A stretch of DNA of 46,508 nucleotides, from positions 1 through 46,508 of the IMG/VR virus record IMGVR_UViG_3300032315_000791, one strand, 5' to 3'. This document shows positions 6,395-13,365 of this stretch, one piece after another. The stretch comes from a virus. The translations under genes were made by a program, and so were the position numbers. The notes beneath the pieces are model-generated. The model was not told the origin of the DNA, made no database searches, and was given only the letters and a program-made list of their open reading frames with translations. Position 1 is the first letter of the stretch. Every line of letters begins with the position of its first letter.

Positions 6395-6790
6395 TTAGCT
6401 AACAGGTATTGTCTTTACTTTCTTGGTTTCAGGCACTTTATTTTCTAGTGTTATTTTCAACATGCCATCCTCGTAGACGGCCTTTGACACTTCTATAGTT
6501 TCGGCAACTGTAAAAGTTCTGGAAAATGATCTAGACGATATACCTTTGTGTAAGTATTTTTTAGAATCTTCTGGTTTTTTTGTACCAGACACTTCTAACA
6601 CGCCATTTCCTAAGGATATTGAAATTTCTTCTTTTGAATAGCCAGCTACAGCCAGTTCTATGCCGTAAGAAATATCATTTACTTTATAGATATTGTAAGG
6701 CGGGAAGTTTACTACCGATTTTGCATTTAGTTTAGATAGTAAGTCTTCAAATCCAATAAAAAATGGATCGTATTGTGTTAAATTAGTCAT
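6395..6790 (-). CDS. Small heat-shock protein (Hsp20/alpha-crystallin)
   Basis: Protein of 131 aa. The N-terminal 30 residues (YDPFFIGFEDLLSKL) resemble IbpA/Hsp20 starts. The alpha-crystallin domain spans about 28-120: YNIYKVNDISYGIELAVAGY, ISISLGNGVLEVSG, KYLHKGISSRSFSRTF (the (Y/H)xGIxxRxFxRxF motif) and the GMLKITL signature at about 107-113. It ends with VKTIPVS, an I-x-I/V-type tail. These ATP-independent holdases prevent protein aggregation and assist virion assembly in aquatic phages. It has its own extended -10 promoter and terminator, so it is a single-gene unit. Confidence 0.95.
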   Translation of the reverse strand: MTNLTQYDPFFIGFEDLLSKLNAKSVVNFPPYNIYKVNDISYGIELAVAGYSKEEISISLGNGVLEVSGTKKPEDSKKYLHKGISSRSFSRTFTVAETIEVSKAVYEDGMLKITLENKVPETKKVKTIPVS

Positions 6791-6803
6791 CTGCTTTTCT
6801 CCT

Positions 6804-6812
6804 ATTATAGCA
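6804..6812 (-). promoter_or_regulatory. Extended -10 promoter for hsp20
   Basis: Minus strand TGC-TATAAT (6812-6804) in the 39-base gap upstream of hsp20. The -10 is consensus and carries the TGn extension; no good -35 is found at 16-18 bp, as is usual for extended -10 promoters. AGGAG follows 8 bases before ATG 6790. Confidence 0.5.
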
Positions 6813-6829
6813 AGAATTTTAAAGTCCCA

Positions 6830-7201
6830 TTACAGCAACTTTGTGTTATCTACTACTACCTTTATGTTATTTTTAGATAGTAGTCCAATTTCTCTTATAA
6901 ACCTTTCCTTCTTGAGAACTTCTACTACGTCTTTCCAGACTAAGTAAAATTCATTTAACTCTTCCTCACTGAGATCATCTATTGTAGCAAAGTCAAAATA
7001 ATCATAGCACACTAAGCTAGCGGCAATAAACATATTAGCACTTCCTACGTACCTATCTTCTTCTGATAGCGAATCTTTAGTAAATCTAGAAGCTACTAAT
7101 TCAAAATTAGCTTCATTTACAGTGTCAGACTCCTCTGAGTATATATCTAAAGGTGTAGACATTAGTATTTCTTTTATTTTTTCTATTAACTGTTCTGACA
7201 T
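6830..7201 (-). CDS. Hypothetical acidic protein, 123 aa
   Basis: Not recognised. MSEQLIEKIKEILMSTPLDI at the N-terminus, then an acidic stretch, a mid-helix with GSANMFIAASLVCYDYFDFA (a moderately hydrophobic segment of about 15 residues, possibly a buried helix), a strongly acidic loop (DDLSEEELNEF) and a C-terminal basic segment. No motif of a known enzyme. It starts 2 bases after the stop of the coiled-coil membrane protein, so it is in the same transcript. Confidence 0.6.
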   Translation of the reverse strand: MSEQLIEKIKEILMSTPLDIYSEESDTVNEANFELVASRFTKDSLSEEDRYVGSANMFIAASLVCYDYFDFATIDDLSEEELNEFYLVWKDVVEVLKKERFIREIGLLSKNNIKVVVDNTKLL

Positions 7202-7203
7202 TG

Positions 7204-7530
7204 TTATTTAAATAATAAATCTGACCAAGTAGCAATAGCCGCCCCAACAGCAGCTACCAAACCTCCTATAAACCACAATGTCCTTAAACTAGTCTTTCCT
7301 TGATTAGCCAGATTATTTAATTGATCTACTTTTTCTAGTAAAGAGCTCATTTCAGAGTCAAAGCGATTGTTAAGCCTTTCTATATCATTGGTAAGTTTTT
7401 CAATTTTCTCCATTAAGGCTAGGTGTCTTTCATCAAATTTTGTCTGAAGTACTTTTACTTCAGTTTTTGTATTCTGTGATCTCTCATGTAGTTGTCTTAT
7501 CTCTTCTCGTATACTAGATAAATCTTCCAT
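7204..7530 (-). CDS. Coiled-coil membrane protein (XhlA/holin-like)
   Basis: Protein of 108 aa. Residues 1-75 form a long coiled coil with Leu/Ile heptads (IREEIRQLHERSQN, IEKLTNDIERLNNRFD, LEKVDQLNNLA). Residues about 82-103 (RTLWFIGGLVAAVGAAIATW) are a single membrane-spanning helix, followed by DLLFK. The arrangement (coil, RTLW..., one C-terminal helix) is that of XhlA-type proteins linked to host lysis, or of small phage membrane anchors. It is preceded by a textbook promoter (7558-7586), so it is probably well expressed. Lysis role is an inference; spanins lie 30 kb away. Confidence 0.6.
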   Translation of the reverse strand: MEDLSSIREEIRQLHERSQNTKTEVKVLQTKFDERHLALMEKIEKLTNDIERLNNRFDSEMSSLLEKVDQLNNLANQGKTSLRTLWFIGGLVAAVGAAIATWSDLLFK

Positions 7531-7557
7531 AGTGGTATTCTCCGGCCCCTCTATACT

Positions 7558-7586
7558 AGTATACTGGAGTATGTATTCTTTGTCAA
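7558..7586 (-). promoter_or_regulatory. Strong sigma-70 promoter for 7204-7530
   Basis: Minus strand: -35 TTGACA (7586-7581), 17-bp spacer, -10 TATACT (7563-7558). One mismatch in twelve. The -10 is one half of a perfect 12-bp palindrome TATACTAGTATA at 7552-7563, a possible regulator contact. Confidence 0.8.
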
Positions 7587-7595
7587 AATAAAAAA

Positions 7596-7925
7596 TTACA
7601 AATTGACTGCCGAGTATTTAGGGTAGTTATTAAATGCCCACGCAAACTCCGTTTGCAGCTGTTTAGAAGCTAAGGATAGGTTTTGTTCTGTTTTTAAAAT
7701 CTGAATCATATTAGCAATAGCAACTAAAACTGGATTTATTGTTCGGTTAGTAACGTATCCATGAAGTTCTATTGGATTCTTTTTTACATGCTTATAGAAA
7801 TAAGTAGGGTTATTCAGTTTTAATAATGATTTAATGATATTTTTCTTTGTATCTTCAGTTAGGTTTTTCTTTAAAACGCTGCTCAGTTCAAAAAACTCTA
7901 TGTCAAAAGGTGTTAGCTTAGTCAT
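7596..7925 (-). CDS. Hypothetical protein, 109 aa
   Basis: Not recognised. Start ATG 7925 (MTKLTPFDIEFFELSSVLKK) was chosen because AGAGGA lies 5 bases upstream; an extension to 7973 would cross the promoter palindrome and lacks a ribosome site. The protein is mainly helical, with basic patches (KKNLTEDTKKNIIKSLLK) and a conserved-looking GYVTNRTINPVLVAIANMIQ segment. No signal or membrane segment. It is the first leftward gene beside the divergent promoter region, a typical place for an early phage gene. Confidence 0.6.
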   Translation of the reverse strand: MTKLTPFDIEFFELSSVLKKNLTEDTKKNIIKSLLKLNNPTYFYKHVKKNPIELHGYVTNRTINPVLVAIANMIQILKTEQNLSLASKQLQTEFAWAFNNYPKYSAVNL

Positions 7926-7940
7926 TTTTCCTCTTATGGG

Positions 7941-7964
7941 TTGATTATACTTATATATAATCAA
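7941..7964. repeat. Inverted repeat in the divergent promoter region
   Basis: Perfect 9-bp arms TTGATTATA (7941-7949) and TATAATCAA (7956-7964) separated by CTTATA. Each arm contains TATAAT on one strand, so the repeat overlaps a possible -10 for the leftward gene 7596-7925 (minus strand 7949-7944). The matching -35 is poor, so the promoter may need an activator or the repeat may be an operator. Confidence 0.5.
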
Positions 7965-8045
7965 ATTATGCACCTAAAGGCAAGATAAAAATTAAAGCAG
8001 ATGCTCTATACTTATAGCCGTAAACTAATTATGAAATTTTTTAAA

Positions 8046-8073
8046 TTGACACTAAGCAAAGTTATAGTATACT
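8046..8073 (+). promoter_or_regulatory. Strong rightward sigma-70 promoter
   Basis: TTGACA (8046-8051), 16-bp spacer, TATACT (8068-8073), 21 bases before ATG 8095, with GAGGGAT as the ribosome site. Same hexamers as the leftward promoter at 7558-7586. It drives the thioredoxin-like and bS21-like genes. Confidence 0.8.
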
Positions 8074-8094
8074 AAATGTAAATCGAGGGATAAA

Positions 8095-8343
8095 ATGGAA
8101 ATAGTAATAATATACAACGAGCAGCTAAAAAATTATACATCTAAAACTTCTGACTACTTAACAGATAGAGGCTATAGAGTGACAATTCAAAATGTTGCAG
8201 AGTATGAAGGCGCTATGCCTATAACTACTGTGCCGACTTTTTTAATTAGAAAAGCTGGAAAAGAAGGATATTTGCTTAGAGGTAAACAGCCACTAGACGT
8301 AATATTGAATTGGGCAAAAAACTCAGGAATAGGAAACGATTAA
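8095..8343 (+). CDS. Thioredoxin/glutaredoxin-fold protein without cysteines
   Basis: Protein of 82 aa with the order of a short glutaredoxin: first strand MEIVIIY, a helix with SKTSDYLTDRGYRV, then ITTVPTFLIRK, where Val46-Pro47 is the cis-proline motif that faces the active site, a beta hairpin (GYLLRGKQP) and a C-terminal helix. The place where CxxC should be (residues about 8-14, NEQLKNY) has no cysteine, and none exists in the protein, so it cannot do dithiol chemistry. It may be a protein-binding relative. First gene behind the strong rightward promoter, overlapping the bS21-like gene by one base (TAATG). Confidence 0.65.
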   Translation: MEIVIIYNEQLKNYTSKTSDYLTDRGYRVTIQNVAEYEGAMPITTVPTFLIRKAGKEGYLLRGKQPLDVILNWAKNSGIGND

Positions 8344-8603
8344 TGCAATTAAAAACTAAAAAATACGGAGGAGATCCATTAAGAACTTATAAGGTTCTTA
8401 TGAGAAAACTCAGTAAAGAAGGACATTACCAAGAGGTAAAAGAAAAAGAGTTCTTCAAAAGCAAGAGCGAAAAACGCAGAGAAGACAAAGTTCGCAATAC
8501 TGCTAGGACAAAAAAGAAACTTCGAATCATACATGAGCGGTTAGTTAAAGAACTGCCAATAAAAAATTCAAATCAGAAAATAAGCGGTAAGCAAAAAAAT
8601 TAA
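8343..8603 (+). CDS. Ribosomal protein bS21 homologue
   Basis: Protein of 86 aa from ATG 8343. Residues about 11-62 align with bacterial bS21: DPLRTYKVLMRKLSKEGHY corresponds to the EPFDVALRRFKRSCEKAGV segment, QEVKEKEFFKSKSEKRRED to AEVRRREFYEKPTTERKRA, followed by the basic KVRNTARTKKKLR helix. bS21 binds the 30S platform next to the anti-Shine-Dalgarno site and helps initiation. A tail of about 24 extra residues (KELPIKNSNQKISG) is not in E. coli bS21. Phage bS21 genes are known in some aquatic phages; a role in steering host ribosomes to phage mRNA is inference. Coupled to the preceding gene by TAATG. Confidence 0.75.
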   Translation: MQLKTKKYGGDPLRTYKVLMRKLSKEGHYQEVKEKEFFKSKSEKRREDKVRNTARTKKKLRIIHERLVKELPIKNSNQKISGKQKN

Positions 8604-8611
8604 AATAATTC

Positions 8612-8640
8612 TTGCATGGTACCCTATTAGCAGTTATTAT
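8612..8640 (+). promoter_or_regulatory. Promoter of the sugar-modification operon
   Basis: TTGCAT (8612-8617), 17-bp spacer, TATTAT (8635-8640). Predicted start near 8647, only a few bases before the hairpin 8654-8672. Lies between the bS21-like gene and the glycosyltransferase cluster. Confidence 0.6.
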
Positions 8641-8653
8641 AAAAGATAATAAG

Positions 8654-8680
8654 GCCCTTAATTGCTAAGGGCTTTTTTAT
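8654..8680 (+). terminator. Terminator-like hairpin before the glycosyltransferase operon
   Basis: Stem GCCCTTA / TAAGGGC (8654-8660 with 8666-8672), loop ATTGC, then TTTTTTATTT. It can end transcripts from the promoter at 8046. Because a promoter lies just upstream, the same hairpin would also be the 5' end of the operon mRNA, directly ahead of ATG 8685. Confidence 0.75.
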
Positions 8681-8684
8681 TTAC

Positions 8685-9398
8685 ATGGAGTTAAGATTGT
8701 TTATATATTTTAGAGCTTGTGAAAAGCAAGAGACAATAAGTTACGTTAAAAGATTTAAAGATACTAGTAAAACTACTATATTAAAAAAATGTTGGTTATC
8801 ATTACAGGAAAGTGTTAATGAAACAGACCATATTATAGTTATACACGATGATGTTAGTGAAGATACATTAATTTGGTTAGAAAATACTGCTATGACAGAT
8901 GTTAGTTTTATTGCAGTTCCTAAGCACGATTGGTCATACCATCAGCATACAGTTACTCTAGTAGAGACTCTACGGGCTAAGTGCATTGAGTTTCCAGCTG
9001 AACTGCACTATATTGTAGAAGATGATTATTTACATACTCCAAATGCTATTAGAGTTATGCAAGATACATTAGCTCTATGGCCTAATTTTGCAGTTAGTTA
9101 TGATTACCCAGACAGATATACTACTCCAGTACCTTCTTATATTATACTAGGCAAGGACAGACATTGGAGAACTATAAACAGCTGCACTATGACATTAGCA
9201 GCTATTGGAAAGCGTTGGTTAGACGTAATGCCAGAACTAGAAAAATATGCACCTACTAGCAACGACAAAGTGTTTGAAGAAATATTTAAGCAAATACCTT
9301 GTTTAAGCCCAATGCCGGGTCTTTCTAGTCATATGACAGATCATCACCTAACTCCATTAGTAGACTGGAATAACATATGGGAATCATATAATGTCTGA
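8685..9398 (+). CDS. GT-A fold glycosyltransferase
   Basis: Protein of 237 aa. Begins with a beta strand (MELRLFIYFRAC) and a helix; HIIVIHDDVSED near residue 50 and LHYIVEDDYLHTP near residue 106 are acidic strand-end motifs as in GT-A enzymes (the second is the likely DxD-type metal/nucleotide-sugar site). Near the C-terminus PGLSSHMTDHHLTPL supplies His residues that may complete the metal site. No signal or membrane segment. First gene of the operon; no Shine-Dalgarno site is visible before its ATG, only the U-rich tail of the hairpin. Overlaps the next gene by 8 bases. Substrate unknown. Confidence 0.7.
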   Translation: MELRLFIYFRACEKQETISYVKRFKDTSKTTILKKCWLSLQESVNETDHIIVIHDDVSEDTLIWLENTAMTDVSFIAVPKHDWSYHQHTVTLVETLRAKCIEFPAELHYIVEDDYLHTPNAIRVMQDTLALWPNFAVSYDYPDRYTTPVPSYIILGKDRHWRTINSCTMTLAAIGKRWLDVMPELEKYAPTSNDKVFEEIFKQIPCLSPMPGLSSHMTDHHLTPLVDWNNIWESYNV

Positions 9399-9957
9399 TA
9401 AGCTGTATTATGAACATTTAGAGACCTTTAAATCTACAGAAGGATATTGGAGTACTACAGCCTGTGTAGACGTAGCTAAAGATATACTAAGCGCAACTAA
9501 CTCTAAGATTATGCTTGAAATAGGATTTAACATAGGCTATAGCGCTTCCACATGGTTAGAGCAAGGTATAGAGCATCTGATAGTATTAGATATTGGCTAC
9601 CATACCGATACATTACCCGCTATTAAAGCTACTGCTAGCCACTACTCTAATAAGAGTGTAGAATGGTGGATAGGCGATAGCACTTCTCCAGACGCAAAAG
9701 AGTTAGACATTCCAAAAGTAGACATATCATTTATAGATGGAGAACATTCATACAGAGCTGCACTAAGCGATAGTTTGTTATCTATAGCTTATGGTGCAGA
9801 CTGGTTAGTGTATGATGATGTTATTGAATATCATTCAAATGGTATAGATTCGGCAATACGAGAACTTGTAAATACTAACAAAATAGAAATAGTAAAACGT
9901 TACTTTATGTCTTGGATAGGCCAAGGTGAAGTAATTTTGTGTAAGGTAGTAAAATGA
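9391..9957 (+). CDS. SAM-dependent methyltransferase (Methyltransf_24 type)
   Basis: Protein of 188 aa, class I Rossmann methyltransferase. Motif I is MLEIGFNIGYSAS (E-x-G-x-x-x-G-x-S), an acidic end of strand 2 in HLIVLDIGYH, strand 4 VDISFIDGEHSYRAALSD, and LVYDDV. The FIDGxHxYxxxxxD and DD motifs are typical of the Methyltransf_24 group that O-methylates sugars in glycan clusters. Coupled to neighbours by 4-8 base overlaps (ATGA at 9954), so it probably works on the same sugar product as the surrounding transferases. Substrate not determinable. Confidence 0.8.
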   Translation: MSDKLYYEHLETFKSTEGYWSTTACVDVAKDILSATNSKIMLEIGFNIGYSASTWLEQGIEHLIVLDIGYHTDTLPAIKATASHYSNKSVEWWIGDSTSPDAKELDIPKVDISFIDGEHSYRAALSDSLLSIAYGADWLVYDDVIEYHSNGIDSAIRELVNTNKIEIVKRYFMSWIGQGEVILCKVVK

Positions 9958-10457
9958 AGACGGTATCATTTAGAGGTAGAGACTATCCAGATTTTATAAG
10001 TCACGGACATCACTCTAGATTTATAATGCCAGTAGCTGAAGAGATTATAGGTGTAGGCAGGCTAGGTGTTGATGTTGGGTGCAAGAGAAGAGAATGGGCT
10101 TATCCAGGATCTATTTGTGTAGACTCTTCTTTTGATGATGGATATCATGCCGCAGATCTACCACACTACGGTGCTCTGGAATATATTTTTAGCTCTCACT
10201 GTTTAGAACATATAGTGGGCTGGAGAGAGATATTAAAATATTGGTATGATGCGTTGGATGAAGATGGAATATTATTCCTATATCTGCCTCACACAGATAA
10301 TGAGTACTGGGATGTGCGGTTTATGCCTACAGAGCGTCACGTAAACAACCTAGTACCGGAAGTTTTAGCTGAGGAAATGAAAAAGTTAGGTTTTAGAAAC
10401 GTATTTAATTCTGAGAGAGATGCGGCATACAGCTTTTGTGTGTATGGTGAAAAATGA
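9954..10457 (+). CDS. SAM-dependent methyltransferase, divergent
   Basis: Protein of 167 aa. Motif I is reduced (RLGVDVGCKRREWAYP), followed by a short loop SICVDSS, then ALEYIFSSHCLEHIVGWREI (the S-x-x-x-LEH(I/V) motif of Methyltransf_11/23) and GILFLYLPHTDNEYW. The protein is shorter than usual, so the SAM pocket may be trimmed. ATGA overlaps on both sides show tight coupling to the Methyltransf_24 gene and the epimerase. Probably a sugar or lipid O-methyltransferase; substrate unknown. Confidence 0.72.
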   Translation: MKTVSFRGRDYPDFISHGHHSRFIMPVAEEIIGVGRLGVDVGCKRREWAYPGSICVDSSFDDGYHAADLPHYGALEYIFSSHCLEHIVGWREILKYWYDALDEDGILFLYLPHTDNEYWDVRFMPTERHVNNLVPEVLAEEMKKLGFRNVFNSERDAAYSFCVYGEK

Positions 10458-11491
10458 AAACAGTAGCAATAACAGGTAGCGCAGGGCTTATAGGAAGTCA
10501 CTTATGTTACCGATTTATACAAATGGGTTATCGAGTAATAGGCATAGATAATTTAATAGGTGGATACGCCACAAATATGCCAGATCAAAGCAACTCATTT
10601 GTATATTTTAACGAAAACATAATCAACAACAAAAAACTTGCTGAAATATTCAACTTTTATAAGCCAGAACTAGTAATTCACTGCGCTGCACTGGCCCATG
10701 AAGGTCTTAGCGTATTCAGTCCTAAAACTATTGTTGAAAATATATATTCTGGAACAGCTAGTGTAATAAGTGCAGCAGTATCGGCACACGTAAAAACATT
10801 TATTAATACTAGTTCTATGGCAAGATATGGTAATGCTGCTCCACCCTTCAGAGAAGATTATACACCTCCAACACCAGTAGACCCTTATGGGCTGGCTAAA
10901 CTACATGCAGAACAGCACGTAAACTTAATCAGTGATATACATGGTATACAAGTATTTCATATGGTACCTCACAACGTATGCGGACCTAACCAGTGCTATA
11001 GCGATCCTTTTAGAAACGTAATGAGCATTTTTGCAAACAGAGTGTTACAAGAAAAACCTGTATATGTGTATGGAGACGGTACTCAGAAAAGAAGTTTTTC
11101 TCACATAGAAGATTGTGTTGATGCTTATGTAGCTCTATACAAAAATAGAGATAGCATAAAGAATACTAGCGTATTCAACATAGGCCCTGATGATGGATCT
11201 GAAATAACAATTAATGAACTTGCTATCTTAGTTCACAAGTATTTTAATACGGAACCTAATATACTTCACATACCAGAAAGACCTAGAGAAGTAAAAGATG
11301 CATGGGTTAGTACTGATAAAGCAAAAGACCTATTAAGCTATGCTACACATAACACTGTTGAAGATACTGTAAGAGATACGATTACTTGGATTAAGACAAG
11401 CCCACTAAGACAATTCAATTATCATATAGAACTAGAAATAGTTAATGATAAAACCCCTAAAACTTGGACCGATAAGTTATTTAATAAATGA
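10454..11491 (+). CDS. NAD-dependent sugar epimerase/dehydratase (extended SDR)
   Basis: Protein of 345 aa, normal length. Rossmann glycine motif TGSAGLIGSHL at residues 7-17, GIDNLIGGYATN as in UDP-glucose 4-epimerases, HCAALAHEG, then the catalytic set: SSMARYGN (Ser) and DPYGLAKLHAEQ (Tyr-x-x-x-Lys). PHNVCGPNQ and VYGDGTQKRSFSHIEDCVDAY are the substrate-binding segments of nucleotide-sugar epimerases. It changes a nucleotide sugar in situ (4-epimerase or dehydratase/reductase; SDR of the HldD ADP-heptose 6-epimerase type is an alternative). Overlaps both neighbours by 4 bases, and the next gene is a GT9 enzyme. Confidence 0.85.
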   Translation: MKTVAITGSAGLIGSHLCYRFIQMGYRVIGIDNLIGGYATNMPDQSNSFVYFNENIINNKKLAEIFNFYKPELVIHCAALAHEGLSVFSPKTIVENIYSGTASVISAAVSAHVKTFINTSSMARYGNAAPPFREDYTPPTPVDPYGLAKLHAEQHVNLISDIHGIQVFHMVPHNVCGPNQCYSDPFRNVMSIFANRVLQEKPVYVYGDGTQKRSFSHIEDCVDAYVALYKNRDSIKNTSVFNIGPDDGSEITINELAILVHKYFNTEPNILHIPERPREVKDAWVSTDKAKDLLSYATHNTVEDTVRDTITWIKTSPLRQFNYHIELEIVNDKTPKTWTDKLFNK

Positions 11492-12456
11492 AATATGTAG
11501 GAATTATAAACACACAAGCATTGGGAGACTGCCTATTAGGTACTCATACAGCCAAGCTATACAAGCAAAAATTTCCAGACTCACACATAACATTCTTTGT
11601 CAGAGACGGACTAGTGCCAACCACTGGAGAGAGTGATATAAATGATGGTATAGCACTAAAACTAATATCCATGCAAGAAGGAATAGATGCTGTAGGAGTA
11701 GTTAGACGAGATGGATCACTAGTATCATCTGATCCTAGTATAACTAAATTGGATGAGATTGTTGAGCAGAGAGCATGGTTTAGTGATTTAGGCATTGCTA
11801 AAAGTCAACATCACGTTTTGCTATCTAGGTATAGAGATAATCTATTTACAGACAGCGAAATATCATTTAATGTAGGTTCTGAGAAAGAATTACCAAGTGA
11901 TAAATTAATCATAGCTACTAGTGGTCCGTTAGACTGGAATAGAAAAACTAAAAACGAATATATGCGAGTTACGATATTGCAAAAGTTAAAAGACTTTTTA
12001 GTTAAGAATAATGTAAATGCTCAAATAATGATGTTGGGTAGAGATGTAGAGCGCGAAGATCTTATAACATCATTACAAAGACTAAATAACAGTCATATCT
12101 ATATAGGCCCTATGGGATTGCCAGTACATGCTGCCGCAGGATTAGGAGTTGATACTATACATGTCACAAGCGTGTTCCCAGCTTCATACGACAGCCCATC
12201 ATTTTATCATTCAGGTTGGCACCGACCAATAAAATCAAAAATTCATTGTGGAACGTATGCGTGTGTTTCTGAGAAAGTGTTTTCAGGACAAGTCTATGCG
12301 GAAGAGGGGCCAGGTACAGCATTTGGATTTTGGCCCAAACAATGCCCACACACAGAGAATTTTATGAGTTGTGTGTATAACACGGAACCTGAAGCTGTTA
12401 TACAAGCTTTTTCTGAGTGGTATCAGGAGAAAGGTATAAAGTTATGGAGCCGATAA
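11488..12456 (+). CDS. GT9-family glycosyltransferase (heptosyltransferase-like)
   Basis: Protein of 322 aa. N-terminus NTQALGDCLLGTHTAKLYKQ is the GDxLLxTPxxxxLK motif of GT9 (ADP-heptose:LPS heptosyltransferases) with the catalytic Asp, followed by SHITFFV. The C-terminal Rossmann half has IGPMGLPVHAAAGLGVDTIH, corresponding to D/G-S-x-x-x-HxAAxxGxPTI. A Cys-rich end (CGTYACV, QCPHTENFMSC) is an addition of unknown role. Together with the HldE-like kinase and nucleotidyltransferase it suggests an activated heptose donor; GT9 also includes enzymes for other sugars. ATGA overlap with the epimerase gene. Confidence 0.75.
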   Translation: MKYVGIINTQALGDCLLGTHTAKLYKQKFPDSHITFFVRDGLVPTTGESDINDGIALKLISMQEGIDAVGVVRRDGSLVSSDPSITKLDEIVEQRAWFSDLGIAKSQHHVLLSRYRDNLFTDSEISFNVGSEKELPSDKLIIATSGPLDWNRKTKNEYMRVTILQKLKDFLVKNNVNAQIMMLGRDVEREDLITSLQRLNNSHIYIGPMGLPVHAAAGLGVDTIHVTSVFPASYDSPSFYHSGWHRPIKSKIHCGTYACVSEKVFSGQVYAEEGPGTAFGFWPKQCPHTENFMSCVYNTEPEAVIQAFSEWYQEKGIKLWSR

Positions 12457-13193
12457 TAGTAGTACCATATGTTAATGAAACAGAAATTTTCCAACTTAAG
12501 CAAGCATTAGGGCATAAACTACCTGTATTTTTTTGGAAAGATGCAGGTAAAATAGGTAGTGATCTGGCGTATCAAACTCTATGGAATATGTTCCCAGATA
12601 AAGACGTTATAATACTTCATGCCGACATGCTGCCTATGCCGGAAGACACAAACAATCAATGGTATCAAGATTTATTGAACTACGTTCAAGCACATCCAGA
12701 AGCTGGTATGTTTGGTACTACATTATTATACCCTGCTAAAAGTGAAGCAGGAAACTATTACATACAACATGCAGGAGGCCGATTCGTAAATGGAGAAGCG
12801 ATACATTTCGGAGGAGGACTTGAGCTATTTAGTTCAAGCGCATCTAGAGAGCTGGAGGAAGACAAAGGACAGTACGATAGAGTCAGGGAAGTATCCTGGA
12901 TTACATTTGGCGGGTTATATATCCGCAGGGCTCTTATCCGTGATTGTGGTTCCTTTGACCCTGCTTATTATTGGACTTACTATCGTGATGTGGATTACTG
13001 TCTTACTGCCCGCAGCCTTGGCTGGAAGCTATATCAAACACCAGTTAAGTTACTACATTTCGAAGGCAAAGACAACAAGAGAATCCAAAATCAAGACCCA
13101 ACAAAAAGAGAACAAGCAGGAATAAATCATACTATCTTTTTAGAGAAATGGAAAGATAGTGAGCTTGCAAAGACTATAGACGTGTTGGTGTGA
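12444..13193 (+). CDS. GT2 glycosyltransferase
   Basis: Protein of 249 aa from ATG 12444, with AGGAGAAAGG upstream; an earlier in-frame GTG at 12417 was not chosen. Starts MEPIIVVPYVNETEIF. KDVIILHADMLPMPED carries the D-x-x-x acidic loop in place of DxD, MFGTTLLYP, SWITFGGLYIRRALI, then FDPAYYWTYYRDVDYCLTAR, the (E/D)D-x-D-(Y/F)-(C/S)xR acceptor motif of GT2 enzymes. Transfers a sugar from an NDP donor. Overlaps the GT9 gene by 13 bases. Substrate unknown. Confidence 0.8.
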   Translation: MEPIIVVPYVNETEIFQLKQALGHKLPVFFWKDAGKIGSDLAYQTLWNMFPDKDVIILHADMLPMPEDTNNQWYQDLLNYVQAHPEAGMFGTTLLYPAKSEAGNYYIQHAGGRFVNGEAIHFGGGLELFSSSASRELEEDKGQYDRVREVSWITFGGLYIRRALIRDCGSFDPAYYWTYYRDVDYCLTARSLGWKLYQTPVKLLHFEGKDNKRIQNQDPTKREQAGINHTIFLEKWKDSELAKTIDVLV

Positions 13194-13194
13194 T

Positions 13195-13365
13195 ATGAAG
13201 AAAGCTAAAATAAGTCAGCAACAAGAACAGCAAAAACACAAAAGAGCATTAAAAGCAGCTAAAAGAAGAAAAGCTTTTAATAGACTAAAAGAACAATGGA
13301 AGTTGGGGATAGGATTATATGAAACATATACGCAAGAAGAGCGTGATAAGTCTGATAAGTTATGA
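13195..13365 (+). CDS. Small basic helical protein, 56 aa
   Basis: Short gene starting one base after the stop of the GT2 gene (TGA-T-ATG). MKKAKISQQQEQQKHKRALK, then AAKRRKAFNRLKEQWKLG and a charged tail ending ERDKSDKL. It is one long Lys/Arg/Gln-rich helix, with no hydrophobic segment. It fills an otherwise empty 125-base gap and overlaps the next gene by 47 bases in a different frame. Codon choice is like the neighbours. No family recognised; could bind nucleic acid or a transferase. Confidence 0.5.
   Translation: MKKAKISQQQEQQKHKRALKAAKRRKAFNRLKEQWKLGIGLYETYTQEERDKSDKL

Noticed and set aside
12417-12443. GTG start for the GT2 gene
   Set aside because: ATG 12444 has AGGAGAAAGG; the extension would contain that ribosome site.
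12790-13125. A 111-aa frame with membrane-like segments inside the GT2 gene
   Set aside because: It is fully inside 12444-13193 in another frame; the GT2 motifs show which frame is real.
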